A stretch of 34,474 bases of DNA from Solirubrobacterales bacterium (GTDB lineage Bacteria > Actinomycetota > Thermoleophilia > Solirubrobacterales > Solirubrobacteraceae): NCBI GenBank assembly GCA_025964355.1, contig JAOPZB010000130.1, forward strand, positions 1 through 34,474, in the 5' to 3' direction. The notes under the pieces were generated by a model. The model saw nothing but the letters and a program-made list of their open reading frames with translations. It did not search any database and was not told where the DNA came from. Below, one piece after another: positions 16,806 through 25,903 of this stretch (positions are counted from its first letter, which is position 1; each line of letters begins with the position of its first letter). The position numbers and the translations under genes are program-made.

Positions 16806-17577
16806 GCGCGAGCGCAGCTACGGCCGTGGTCCAGCGGACCTGCGTCCCACGACGATCGAGCCCGGGTTCGTTCGCCCCGCCACCGGATCGGCCCTGATCT
16901 CCGTCGGCGAGACACGGGTCATCTGCACGACCTCGGCGCAGGACGGGGTGCCCCGCTGGATGGCCGGGCAGGGCCGAGGCTGGCTGACCGCGGAGTACGG
17001 CATGCTCCCGGCGTCGACGGGCCAGCGCAAGGCGCGCGACGCCACGCGCGGGCGCCTCGACGGGCGCACCGTCGAGATCCAGCGCCTGATCGGGCGCTCG
17101 CTGCGGGGAGTCATCGACTTTCAGGCGCTCGGCGAGCGGACCCTTTATCTCGACTGCGACGTGCTGCAGGCCGACGGCGGGACGCGCTGCGCGTCCATCA
17201 CCGGGGCCTACGTCGCACTGTCCCTCGCCTGCGCACGCCTGCAGGGCGAGGGGCTGCTCAAGCGCTCGCCGCTGACCGGTTCGGTGGCGGCGGTGTCCTG
17301 CGGGATGATCGACGGAGCGCCCCTGCTCGACCTCGACTACTCCGAGGACTCGACCGCCGAGGTCGACGCCAACGTCGTGATGACCGGCGAGGGCGGACTG
17401 ATCGAGGTGCAGGCCACGGCCGAGCGCACGCCGCTGTCGCGAGCCCATCTCGACGAGCTGCTTGCGATCGCCGCCGCCGGGATCGACCAGCTGCGCCTCG
17501 CCCAGCAGCAGGCGATCTCAGACGCGCTCGCCCCCGGCCTCGGCAGCGTCGCCGAGGCGACGAGTCCGCAGTCCTAG
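16792..17577 (+). CDS. rph: Ribonuclease PH
   Basis: RGPADLRPTTIEPGFVRPATGSALISVGETRVICTTSAQDGVPRWMAGQGRGWLTAEYGMLPASTGQRKARD; conserved RNase PH throughout. ATG 16804 is also possible. Confidence 0.95.
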   Translation: MMARMRERSYGRGPADLRPTTIEPGFVRPATGSALISVGETRVICTTSAQDGVPRWMAGQGRGWLTAEYGMLPASTGQRKARDATRGRLDGRTVEIQRLIGRSLRGVIDFQALGERTLYLDCDVLQADGGTRCASITGAYVALSLACARLQGEGLLKRSPLTGSVAAVSCGMIDGAPLLDLDYSEDSTAEVDANVVMTGEGGLIEVQATAERTPLSRAHLDELLAIAAAGIDQLRLAQQQAISDALAPGLGSVAEATSPQS

Positions 17578-17599
17578 GGCGCAGGTCGGTGCCGTTGGC

Positions 17600-18208
17600 G
17601 TGAGACTTCTACTCGCGACCCACAACAAGCACAAGTGGCGGGAGTTCGAGCGACTGGTCAAGCGCTCGGCTCCCGACAGCGGCTGGACGCTGGAGGCGCT
17701 CCCGGCGAGCGTGGCCCTCCCGCCGGAGGAGGGCGACACGTTCGCCGAGAACGCGCTGGGAAAGGCGCGCGCTGCGGCCAAGGCCACCGGTCGCGTGAGC
17801 ATCGCCGACGATTCGGGCATCCTCGCGGCCGCGCTCGGTGGTGCGCCCGGCGTTCGCTCGGCGCGCTACGCCGGCGACGGGGCCAGCGACCTGCAGAACC
17901 TGGACAAGCTGATGCGCGAGGCACCGGCGGGGAGCGCTCTGGAATACGTTTGCGTGATCGCCTACGTCGACCCGGCGGGCAAGGTGGAACGCCAGTTCGA
18001 GGGCCGCTGTGTGGGCCGGCTCGCCGCCGAGCGACGCGGCGGGGGAGGCTTCGGCTATGACCCGGCCTTTCTGCCCGACGACGGCCCGCCCGGCGTGACG
18101 ATGGCCGAGCTCTCCGACGTGGAGAAGGACGCGATCAGCCACCGTGGCCACGCGCTGCGGGCACTGGTCGCCTGGCTGCGCCGCCAGGGCGAGCAGAGCG
18201 CCGCCTGA
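17600..18208 (+). CDS. rdgB: RdgB/HAM1 family non-canonical purine NTP pyrophosphatase
   Basis: GTG start 17600: RLLLATHNKHKWREFERLV; EEGDTFAENALGKARAAAKATG; ADDSGILAAALGGAPGVRSARYAG; GGFGYDPAFLPDD. Confidence 0.95.
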   Translation: MRLLLATHNKHKWREFERLVKRSAPDSGWTLEALPASVALPPEEGDTFAENALGKARAAAKATGRVSIADDSGILAAALGGAPGVRSARYAGDGASDLQNLDKLMREAPAGSALEYVCVIAYVDPAGKVERQFEGRCVGRLAAERRGGGGFGYDPAFLPDDGPPGVTMAELSDVEKDAISHRGHALRALVAWLRRQGEQSAA

Positions 18209-18248
18209 GGCGCCCGGCCGCACCGACGACAGTCCACAGCGCGTTCCG

Positions 18249-18389
18249 CTAAAGGAGGTTGATCGACGCTGAGGCGGCGACCGCGACGCCGAGTCCCGCG
18301 TAGCCCGTGTAGCCGGAGAGCAGGAGCAGCAGCGCCGTCAGCAGAGCGACCAGGACGGTGGCTATCCATGCGACGCGGTCGATGGCCAT
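18249..18389 (-). CDS. 46-aa small membrane protein (not in supplied ORF track)
   Basis: Reverse strand ATG 18389 to TAG 18249: MAIDRVAWIATVLVALLTALLLLLSGYTGYAGLGVAVAASASINLL; two hydrophobic segments. Confidence 0.55.
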   Translation of the reverse strand: MAIDRVAWIATVLVALLTALLLLLSGYTGYAGLGVAVAASASINLL

Positions 18390-18466
18390 CGCTGCATTCT
18401 TGCGTATGCGCCTGTCCGCATGTGGTGTTAGCGTCGGCGCACTGATTCGCGAACTAGGAGGACGAG

Positions 18467-18745
18467 GTGACGAAGTCCGAGCTGGTCGACCAGGTGGCCG
18501 ACCGCGCCGATCTCACCAAGCAGGATGCCGCGCGCGCGGTGGACGCGGTGCTAGCCACGGTCGAGGATGCGCTGCGCCGCGGCAGCGACGTGACGGTGTC
18601 TGGATTCGGCAAGTTCCATGTGAGCGAGCGCGGTTCGCGGATGGGCGTCAACCCGCGCACTGGCGAGCGCATCCAGATCGCCGCGTCGCGCGTCCCGCGC
18701 TTCACCGCCGGCAGCGGCCTCAAGAGCGCGGTGAAGGGTCGCTGA
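18467..18745 (+). CDS. hup: HU-family DNA-binding protein
   Basis: MTKSELVDQVADRADLTKQDAARAVDAVLATVEDALRRGSDVTVSGFGKFHVSERGSRMGVNPRTGERIQIAASRVPRFTAGSGLKSAVKGR; GGAGG RBS upstream. Confidence 0.95.
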   Translation: MTKSELVDQVADRADLTKQDAARAVDAVLATVEDALRRGSDVTVSGFGKFHVSERGSRMGVNPRTGERIQIAASRVPRFTAGSGLKSAVKGR

Positions 18746-19683
18746 CGCCGCCGCGCCGCTTCGGAGACACGCTTGCCGCTCGGGTTGCCGAGCGCGAATC
18801 GCAGATCGTTCTGGGCCTCGACCCCGATCCCGGCGCGCTGTGGCCGGGGACCGACTCGGGCCTGCAGCCAGGCGCCTCTGCGCAGGACGCGGCTGCACGC
18901 TCTGTCCTCGCACACTGCCGTGCGCTGATCGACGCGACAGCGCCGGCCTGCGTCGCCGTCAAGCTGCAGCTGGCCCGGTTTGAGCTGCTCGGCGCGGCCG
19001 GCTGGGCAGCGCTCGCGGCGCTGGCGCGGCACGCACGCGAGGCGGGACTGCTCGTGATCGCCGACGGCAAGCGCGGCGACATCGACGTAACCGCAGCCGC
19101 CTACGCCGCCGCGCTGATCGCCGGCACAGACAGCCCGTTCGGGAGGATCCACGGGCTTGGCGCCGACCTCGTGACGGTCAACCCGCTGATGGGCACCGAC
19201 GCCGTCGAGCCGTTCGTGAGCGCAGCACGCGATGTCGGGGCGGGAGTCCTGGTGCTGGTTCGCACCTCCAACCCGGGGGCGGCCGACATCGAGGACCTGC
19301 GGCTCGACGGTGGAGAGATGCTGTGGGAGCGGATCTCGGGGATCGTCAACCAACTCGGCCGCGCCGGAGTCGGCGACGCGGGCCTGAGCGACGTGGGGGC
19401 GGTCGTCGGCGCGACCGAGCCCGCCCATCTCATCCGCGCCCGTGAGCTGATGCCCAGCGCGACGTTCCTGCTCCCCGGCGTCGGTGCCCAGGGGGGCCGA
19501 GTGGAGAGCCTGTCGGCGGCGTTTGCGCCGGGCCGTGCGGGTGGGCTCGTCAGCGCATCGCGCAGCATCGCGAGCGCCTACCAGGCCCGCGGCGGCGAGC
19601 CCGCCGTGGCCGCCCGTGCCGAGGCCGAGCGCCTGCGCGAGGCGGCCTGGAGCATCTCGGAGAAGGGCCGCGCAGCGAGCTAG
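18742..19683 (+). CDS. pyrF: Orotidine 5'-phosphate decarboxylase (probable CTG start)
   Basis: RRFGDTLAARVAERESQIVLGLDPDPGALWP; CVAVKLQLARFELLG; VIADGKRGDIDVTAAAYA; VTVNPLMGTDAVEPFV; LLPGVGAQGG. Confidence 0.9.
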   Translation: MTPPRRFGDTLAARVAERESQIVLGLDPDPGALWPGTDSGLQPGASAQDAAARSVLAHCRALIDATAPACVAVKLQLARFELLGAAGWAALAALARHAREAGLLVIADGKRGDIDVTAAAYAAALIAGTDSPFGRIHGLGADLVTVNPLMGTDAVEPFVSAARDVGAGVLVLVRTSNPGAADIEDLRLDGGEMLWERISGIVNQLGRAGVGDAGLSDVGAVVGATEPAHLIRARELMPSATFLLPGVGAQGGRVESLSAAFAPGRAGGLVSASRSIASAYQARGGEPAVAARAEAERLREAAWSISEKGRAAS

Positions 19684-19829
19684 GTGACGGCGCCGGCGAC
19701 CCCGCGAGCGGGCGTGCCGCCCGTCGCCGCGGCCATCTCGGTCGTCCAAGATCGTTCCGCTAGCCTGTGTGTCGTGCGCTCCGGATCGTCCGTCGTTAGG
19801 GCGTCTCAGAAGGTGGGTAGCGAGTCAGC

Positions 19830-20789
19830 ATGATCATCACGGTCACGCTGAACGCTGCCATCGACAAGTCCCTGGCGGTGCCGAACTTCAAGCTCGGGCG
19901 CCGGCATCGGACGGTCGAACAGCGCACGATGGCCGGAGGCAAGGGCGTCAACATCGCGCGCACGCTGAAGGCTCTCGGTCAGCCCGTGATCGCGACCGGC
20001 TTCGCGGGCGGCGCCACCGGCACGCACATCGTCGAGCAGCTCACCGAGGAGTCGATTCTCAACGACTTCGTCCGTATCCGCGACGAGTCGCGCACCAACA
20101 CCTCCGTGCTCGACCCGACGACCGGTGAGCAGACGGAGATCAACGAACGCGGCCCGTCGGTGAGCGAGCACGAGATCGAACTGTTCCGCGACAAGCTCCT
20201 CTACCTTGCGCGCGGTGCCGCGATAGTCGTGTTCGCCGGATCGCTTCCCCGTGATGTCGATTCCGACTTCTATGCGGCGCTCATCCGTGACCTCGAGCGG
20301 ATGGACGTGACGACTGTGGTCGACACCGACGGCGAGCCTCTCCGTCAGGCCGTACGCGCCGAACCAGACGTTGTCTCGCCCAACGTGCTCGAGGCCGAGG
20401 AGCTGGTCGGCCACGAGTTCGCCGGCGAGGAGGAGCGCTCTCTGGCGGTCGTCGAGATTGCAGCCCTCGGACCGCACGAGGCGATCATGACGCTGCCCGA
20501 CGGCTGCTTCGCACAGATCCTCGTCGACGGACAGCGGCGCCTCAAGCGAGCTCGCATCGAACAGCGTGAGCCGATCGCCAAGCGAGGCTCGGGCGACGCG
20601 TTTCTCGCCGGCTATCTCGCCGCGCGCTATGAAGGTCGCGCTCCCGACCAGTGCGTGCGCTTCGGGGTCGCCTGCGGCGCCGAGTCCACCGCACGCCTCG
20701 GGGCCGGACTGATCGATGCACGCGAGGCTCGGCGGCTGATGGGCGACGTCGAGCTCTCAGTGGTCGAGCTCCCGGCAGGGGTCAGCTGA
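19830..20789 (+). CDS. PfkB-family 1-phosphofructokinase/hexose-phosphate kinase
   Basis: MIITVTLNAAIDKSLAVPNFKLGRRHR; AGGKGVNIARTLKALG; SPNVLEAEELVG; KRGSGDAFLAGYLAA. Confidence 0.93.
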   Translation: MIITVTLNAAIDKSLAVPNFKLGRRHRTVEQRTMAGGKGVNIARTLKALGQPVIATGFAGGATGTHIVEQLTEESILNDFVRIRDESRTNTSVLDPTTGEQTEINERGPSVSEHEIELFRDKLLYLARGAAIVVFAGSLPRDVDSDFYAALIRDLERMDVTTVVDTDGEPLRQAVRAEPDVVSPNVLEAEELVGHEFAGEEERSLAVVEIAALGPHEAIMTLPDGCFAQILVDGQRRLKRARIEQREPIAKRGSGDAFLAGYLAARYEGRAPDQCVRFGVACGAESTARLGAGLIDAREARRLMGDVELSVVELPAGVS

Positions 20790-20801
20790 GCCGACGGCTC
20801 G

Positions 20802-21680
20802 CTATCCGCCGGCCACGTCGCGCCGCAGGAAGATGAGGTAGGCGGCGAACAGCGCCGGCAGCGCATAGAGCGCACACACCCAGGCAGAGTGCGCTATCGG
20901 GGCCCAGTCGGTGGGCGTGCGCAGCAAGCCGTGCCAGTTCTCGAACTGTTCGGTCAAGAGGTACGGGCGGATGCCTTCGAGGCCCGGGATCTGCGCGAGG
21001 ATGAAGAGGAAGATCACCAGCCCGATCGTGCCGACCACGGCCGCGGCGCTGTTGCGCGTCGCGGTGGACAGGAGCACGCCGATGGCGGCCACTGTCAGCA
21101 GAGGTATCAGGTAGATGCCGTTGGACGCGAACACGAGCAGCAACGCTTCCGGCGCCGAGACGATCGTGCCGGAGAACGTCCTGACCGACTTAAATCCCCA
21201 CGAGACGACGCCCGCTGCGGTCGCCACGGCCGCCGACAGGAAGACCGCGATCGTCGCGTAGGTGATCGCCGCCAAGACCTTCGCGCCGAAGACCTGCCCG
21301 CGATTGACCGAGCGCGTGAGGATCGTCTTCAACGTGCCGTTGCCGTCCTCCGCGGCGACGATGTCTCCGGCGACCAGAGCAGCGGCCAGCGGCAGCATGA
21401 ACACCGACAAAAACAGCAGCATCAGAACAGGCGTCGCCAGGCCCGACTGCGTGATCTGGGCGGCGAAGATGTTGTCCCCGCCACGATCGTGGCTTTGCCG
21501 TACGTTCTGGAAGACGACGAAGAAGATCGGCAGGATTACGACCAGGGCGAACCCGAGATAGGTTCGCTTCTGCGAGATGAGCTTGCGCAGCTCCCAGCGG
21601 TAGACCGTGGCGACGGAGGGTCCGCGCGTGCGGACGGCGCGCGCCGCGGTCGCGGGCGGGGATGCGGCGACGCTGCTCAT
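20802..21680 (-). CDS. ABC transporter permease (ABC-2 type)
   Basis: Multiple TM segments; VYRWELRKLISQKRTYLGFALVVILPIFFVVFQ; GDIVAAEDGNGTLKTILTRSVNRGQVFGAKVLAA; ATG 21680 overlaps the ATPase stop. Confidence 0.9.
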   Translation of the reverse strand: MSSVAASPPATAARAVRTRGPSVATVYRWELRKLISQKRTYLGFALVVILPIFFVVFQNVRQSHDRGGDNIFAAQITQSGLATPVLMLLFLSVFMLPLAAALVAGDIVAAEDGNGTLKTILTRSVNRGQVFGAKVLAAITYATIAVFLSAAVATAAGVVSWGFKSVRTFSGTIVSAPEALLLVFASNGIYLIPLLTVAAIGVLLSTATRNSAAAVVGTIGLVIFLFILAQIPGLEGIRPYLLTEQFENWHGLLRTPTDWAPIAHSAWVCALYALPALFAAYLIFLRRDVAGG

Positions 21681-22669
21681 CGCGTCGGCACCAGACGCTC
21701 GACGTCGCTCGCGCCCGGCTCGTCGACGGCGCTCGGCGCTTGTCCGGCCCCGTCCCCGTCCTCGGTGAGCCGGAAGAAGAGGTCCTCGAGCGTAGCCAGC
21801 TCCGGCGCGAGGGTGAGGATCCCGACACCGGCGCGGCCGAGCGCCAGTGAGAGAGCAGCGACGGCGCGCTCGTCCGCCTGAAAGCCGAGACCGTTGTCGT
21901 CGGCGAGCGCATGATCGATGCCCTGTTGCTCGCGCGCCAGGTCGAGGGCCCGCGCATCGTCGGTGGTGCGCAGGCGGTAGCCCGCACCGCCCTGGCGGCG
22001 CAGGTCGCTCAGGGACCCCTCGTAGACGACGCGACCGGAGTCCACGATCGCCACGCGGTCGCACAGTTCCTGCACCTCCGGAAGCTGGTGGCTGGAGAGC
22101 AGCACCGTCATGCCCTCGTCCGCCAGACGCCGGATGAGGCGTCGCATGTCGCGCATCCCGGCCGGGTCGAGTCCCGTCGCGGGCTCGTCGAGGATCAGCA
22201 GTTGCGGTTGGCGCAGCAGCGCCGAGGCGATCCCCAGGCGTTGGCGCATGCCATGCGAGTAGCCGCCGACGCGGTGTCCGGCACGGGGCGCCAACTCGAC
22301 GATCCCAAGCACCTCGTCGATCCGCGTGGCGGCGCCGTGGCCGTCGAGCGCGGCCAGGAGTTCGAGGTTCTTGCGCCCGGTGAGGTAGGGGTAGAACCGC
22401 GGTGCCTCGACGAACCCGGCGACGCCGTCGAGGGCGCGAGCGCCGCGACGCATCGGGTCGCGGCCAAACAGCTCGACGCTGCCTTCCGTGGGTGTGATGA
22501 GCCCGAGGGCCATTCGCAAGGTGGTCGTCTTGCCCGCCCCGTTCGGGCCGAGGAACCCGTAGACGTCGCCCGCGCAGACGTTCAGGTCGATGTGGTCGAC
22601 CGCAAGAACCTCCTTGTAGCGCTTGACGAGTCCGCGCGCCCTTACGGGAGGCGCCGCCGCGTCGCTCAC
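21677..22669 (-). CDS. ABC transporter ATP-binding protein
   Basis: Walker A GPNGAGKTT; signature YSHGMRQRLGIASALL; Walker B LLILDEPATGLDP. Confidence 0.95.
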   Translation of the reverse strand: MSDAAAPPVRARGLVKRYKEVLAVDHIDLNVCAGDVYGFLGPNGAGKTTTLRMALGLITPTEGSVELFGRDPMRRGARALDGVAGFVEAPRFYPYLTGRKNLELLAALDGHGAATRIDEVLGIVELAPRAGHRVGGYSHGMRQRLGIASALLRQPQLLILDEPATGLDPAGMRDMRRLIRRLADEGMTVLLSSHQLPEVQELCDRVAIVDSGRVVYEGSLSDLRRQGGAGYRLRTTDDARALDLAREQQGIDHALADDNGLGFQADERAVAALSLALGRAGVGILTLAPELATLEDLFFRLTEDGDGAGQAPSAVDEPGASDVERLVPTR

Positions 22670-22670
22670 G

Positions 22671-23759
22671 CTAGAGGCCCCGCGCGATTTCCTCGACAGA
22701 GCCGGGCGTGACCGCGCCGCCTACGACATAGCGCACGCCGGAGCGCTCGAAGCTCAGGACCGTCCCGAGCGCGGTGCGCAGCTCGCTCGCCTTCGTGCCG
22801 TTGACGTCGACCTTGGGCAGACCTTCGAGGGCGCTGCTCGTGCTCGTCTGGCTGCCCGTGGACTTGCTTTCGACGACCGTCACGGAGGACAGGCCCTTGC
22901 CGTGGGTGGTCACGTTGGGCTTGCTCGAGTCGCTCGACGATGCGGTTTTATCGGTGCCGGTGCCTTCCGAGCTCTTGATTTCGTCGATCTTCGCCCCGGA
23001 CGGCGGCGTGAACGCGAACACCGAGCTGTCCACCGGGCCATACGAGATTTCACTCGCCGCCAGTTCGATCACCGGCGCGGTGCTGGTGGTGGAGTAGACC
23101 GCCGCGCGCAGTGGCACGCCGTGAACCGAGTCAAATGACAGCTCGGCGCCGCCGATCAGGCTCCCACCTTCTTTCGGCGACACACGCACCGTGTAAGCCG
23201 GCTGGCCGGCGACTTCGGCGGGCGTCGCGCCCGAGAGGTTGGCGTGCTGCTTGATGTGCGAGATCGCTTCTTCGATCTTCGCCACCGTCGGGACTTCGTG
23301 ATGGCTGGATGGCGTGTCGGTCTGCGACCCGGACGGCACCGAGTAGCGGTAGAGGGTGTTCGTCGCCGCGTCGTAGACGGTCACCGTCTTTCCGTCGTAG
23401 AGCACCTCGGTGTCGCCCTTTTCGGCCTGGAGCTCCAGGCGAACGCGGCCGTCGTTGGCGATCCACAGGCGTCCGGACGCGCCGGTGACCAGTGGGTTCG
23501 AGGCGATTCCGCCGCCCTGCCCGCCGCTCGCCAGGTTGGCGCCTTCAAGCAGATGGTTCGTTAGCTTGACGCTCGCGCTGACTCCCTGTACCTGAGGCGC
23601 GCTGAGGGCGTCGTGCACGGCTTCTGCGAGCGGCTTCGGCGGGGGCGTCGCGCCGGATCCGATCGCCGAGGCCAGGGCCGTCACCGAGATGCCGATGACG
23701 ATCGCCAGGCCGCATACCAACAGCAGCTTGAAGAGGGGGAGGCGGCGGAAGAGGTTCAC
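22671..23759 (-). CDS. LolA/DUF2092-like secreted lipoprotein-sorting-type protein
   Basis: N-terminal signal/TM; SGRLWIANDGRVRLELQAEKGDTEVLYDGKTVTVYDAATNTLYRY; GGAELSFDSVHGVPLRAAVY; adjacent to ABC exporter. Confidence 0.75.
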   Translation of the reverse strand: MNLFRRLPLFKLLLVCGLAIVIGISVTALASAIGSGATPPPKPLAEAVHDALSAPQVQGVSASVKLTNHLLEGANLASGGQGGGIASNPLVTGASGRLWIANDGRVRLELQAEKGDTEVLYDGKTVTVYDAATNTLYRYSVPSGSQTDTPSSHHEVPTVAKIEEAISHIKQHANLSGATPAEVAGQPAYTVRVSPKEGGSLIGGAELSFDSVHGVPLRAAVYSTTSTAPVIELAASEISYGPVDSSVFAFTPPSGAKIDEIKSSEGTGTDKTASSSDSSKPNVTTHGKGLSSVTVVESKSTGSQTSTSSALEGLPKVDVNGTKASELRTALGTVLSFERSGVRYVVGGAVTPGSVEEIARGL

Positions 23760-23970
23760 GTGGCTTTAGTCCATTCCTTCTCGATTGCGCACCCAAGCAC
23801 AAGGGTAGCGTCGTAGCTTCGGCCCGCCTAAAGGTGAGGACGCTCTCATCGGATGACGTACTGAGCGGCTCGGCCGGCCGCGGCTCGACCTGCTGCACGC
23901 CCCGCGCGTTGCGTGCGCAGGATGCGTCGATCGACCGTCCGGCGGCGCCAGGCGATATCTTCCCGCCCGC

Positions 23971-24480
23971 ATGGCTATCGCGATCATCCTCCTGTGGCTG
24001 CTCGTCGGGCTCGGCATCTTCTTCGTCGCGATCCATCGCGGCGCCCGTGGGGCACGCCAATCGCTTTACACCGAGTCCAAGATCGGCCAGCGGACGGTGA
24101 CGCTCGGGATCGCCGTCGTCTTCGCCTTCGGCCTGGCCGTGCCGGCGCTCGTGCTCGCGTTCAACGGGGAGCACAAGGCAAGCGTCGCCGTCGGCGGGCT
24201 GCGCCTCAACAGCGAACAGCAGAAAGGGCGCGAACTGTTCGCCCGCACGTGTGCCGTCTGCCACACGCTGGCGGCCGTCAAGGCGGTCGGGCGAATCGGG
24301 CCAAACCTCGACGTGCGCGTCGGGGACGACATCGCGACGCCGGCCGGGCGCAAGGCGCTGGTGCTCGGCGCTATCGCCGAAGGTCGAGCGCGCGGACTCG
24401 GACAGATGCCTGCGCAGCTCTACCAGGGCAAGGAAGCCGAACAGGTCGCCAGCTTCGTCGCTGCCGTCGCCGGCCACTGA
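23971..24480 (+). CDS. Membrane-anchored c-type cytochrome
   Basis: Two N-terminal TM segments; heme motif CAVCH (ELFARTCAVCHTL); GPNLDVRVG; MPAQLYQGKEAEQVASFVAAVAG. Confidence 0.88.
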   Translation: MAIAIILLWLLVGLGIFFVAIHRGARGARQSLYTESKIGQRTVTLGIAVVFAFGLAVPALVLAFNGEHKASVAVGGLRLNSEQQKGRELFARTCAVCHTLAAVKAVGRIGPNLDVRVGDDIATPAGRKALVLGAIAEGRARGLGQMPAQLYQGKEAEQVASFVAAVAGH

Positions 24481-24562
24481 GGCGCGCCGCGGCTCGTCGA
24501 CCCGCCCGGTTTGGCCAGCCGTCGATAGCGGCGACCTTTGGCCACCGGTAAGGTCAGCTTCG

Positions 24563-25903
24563 ATGACACCCGAGCAGCCGAAGACCGCCGAGGACGTCAA
24601 GGCGCTGGTCGCCGAGCGTCAGATCCGCTTCATCCGCTTCTGGTTCACCGACATCCTCGGGCAGCTGAAGTCGTTCTCGATCAACGCCGCCGAGCTCGAC
24701 GACGCCTTCGAGGCGGGGATGGGCTTCGACGGCTCCTCGATCACCGGCTTCAACGCGATCGAGGAGTCCGACATGATCGCGATGCCCGACCCGAGCACCT
24801 TCGCCGTGCTGCCGTGGCGCCCGGAGGAGCAGGGCGTGGGGCGGATGTTCTGCGACGTGATCACGCCCGAGCGCAACCCCTACGAGGGCGACCCGCGCCA
24901 TGTCCTGCGCCGGGCGCTCGAGCGCGCACACGCGATGGGCTTCGACACCTTCAACGTGGGGCCCGAGCTCGAGTACTTCCTGTTTCGCGACTCCCGCTCT
25001 ACCGAGGTGCTCGACGCCGGCGGCTACTTCGACCTGACGACGCTCGACGCCGGCTCCGATGTTCGCCGCGAGACCGTGCTCGCACTCGAAGAGCTGGGGA
25101 TCCACGTCGAGTACACCCATCACGAGGTCGGCCCCTCACAGCACGAGATCGACATGCGCTACGCCGACGCACTGAAGATGGCAGACGACTGCATGACCTA
25201 CCGCATCACGGTCAAGGAGTACGCGATGAAGTACGGCTGGCACGCCACCTTCATGCCCAAGCCGCTGTTTGGCGAGAACGGCTCCGGAATGCACACGCAC
25301 CAGTCGCTCTTCAGCGACGGCAAGAACGCGTTCTACGACCCCGACGATCAGTACTTCCTCTCCGACGTGGGGAAGGCGTTCATCGCCGGACAGCTGAAGC
25401 ACGCCCGCGAGATCTGCGCGATCTTCGCGCAGTGGGTGAACTCCTACAAGCGCCTGGTGCCCGGGTTCGAGGCGCCCGTGTACGTCGCCTGGTCGCGCCG
25501 CAACCGCTCGGCCCTCGTGCGCGTCCCCCTCTACCACCCGGGCCGGGAGAAGGCGACCCGTATGGAGCTGCGCTGTCCCGACCCGGCCTGCAACCCCTAC
25601 CTCACGTTCGCCGTCCTTCTGCAGGCCGGGCTCGAGGGGATCGAGAAGGGCTACGAGCTGCCGGAGCCGATGGAGAAGAACCTCTACCACCTGTCGGGCG
25701 AGGAGCGCAAGCGCCTCGGCGTGGAGCAGCTTCCAGAGAGCCTCGGCGAGGCGATCGAGATCACCGCCGAGTCCGAGCTCGTGCTGCGCACGCTCGGCGA
25801 GCATATGTTCAACCGTTACGTCGAGATCAAGCGCCAGGAGTGGGACGACTACCGCGTGCAGGTGACGCAGTGGGAGCTCGACCGGTACCTGTCGATTCTT
25901 TGA
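24563..25903 (+). CDS. glnA: Type I glutamine synthetase
   Basis: [102 protein letters not shown]. Confidence 0.97.
   Translation: MTPEQPKTAEDVKALVAERQIRFIRFWFTDILGQLKSFSINAAELDDAFEAGMGFDGSSITGFNAIEESDMIAMPDPSTFAVLPWRPEEQGVGRMFCDVITPERNPYEGDPRHVLRRALERAHAMGFDTFNVGPELEYFLFRDSRSTEVLDAGGYFDLTTLDAGSDVRRETVLALEELGIHVEYTHHEVGPSQHEIDMRYADALKMADDCMTYRITVKEYAMKYGWHATFMPKPLFGENGSGMHTHQSLFSDGKNAFYDPDDQYFLSDVGKAFIAGQLKHAREICAIFAQWVNSYKRLVPGFEAPVYVAWSRRNRSALVRVPLYHPGREKATRMELRCPDPACNPYLTFAVLLQAGLEGIEKGYELPEPMEKNLYHLSGEERKRLGVEQLPESLGEAIEITAESELVLRTLGEHMFNRYVEIKRQEWDDYRVQVTQWELDRYLSIL

Noticed and set aside
15789-17603. 604-aa plus-strand ORF spanning the glycosyltransferase and rph
   Set aside because: Low-complexity Arg/Ala composition; the real genes are in other frames with clear motifs.
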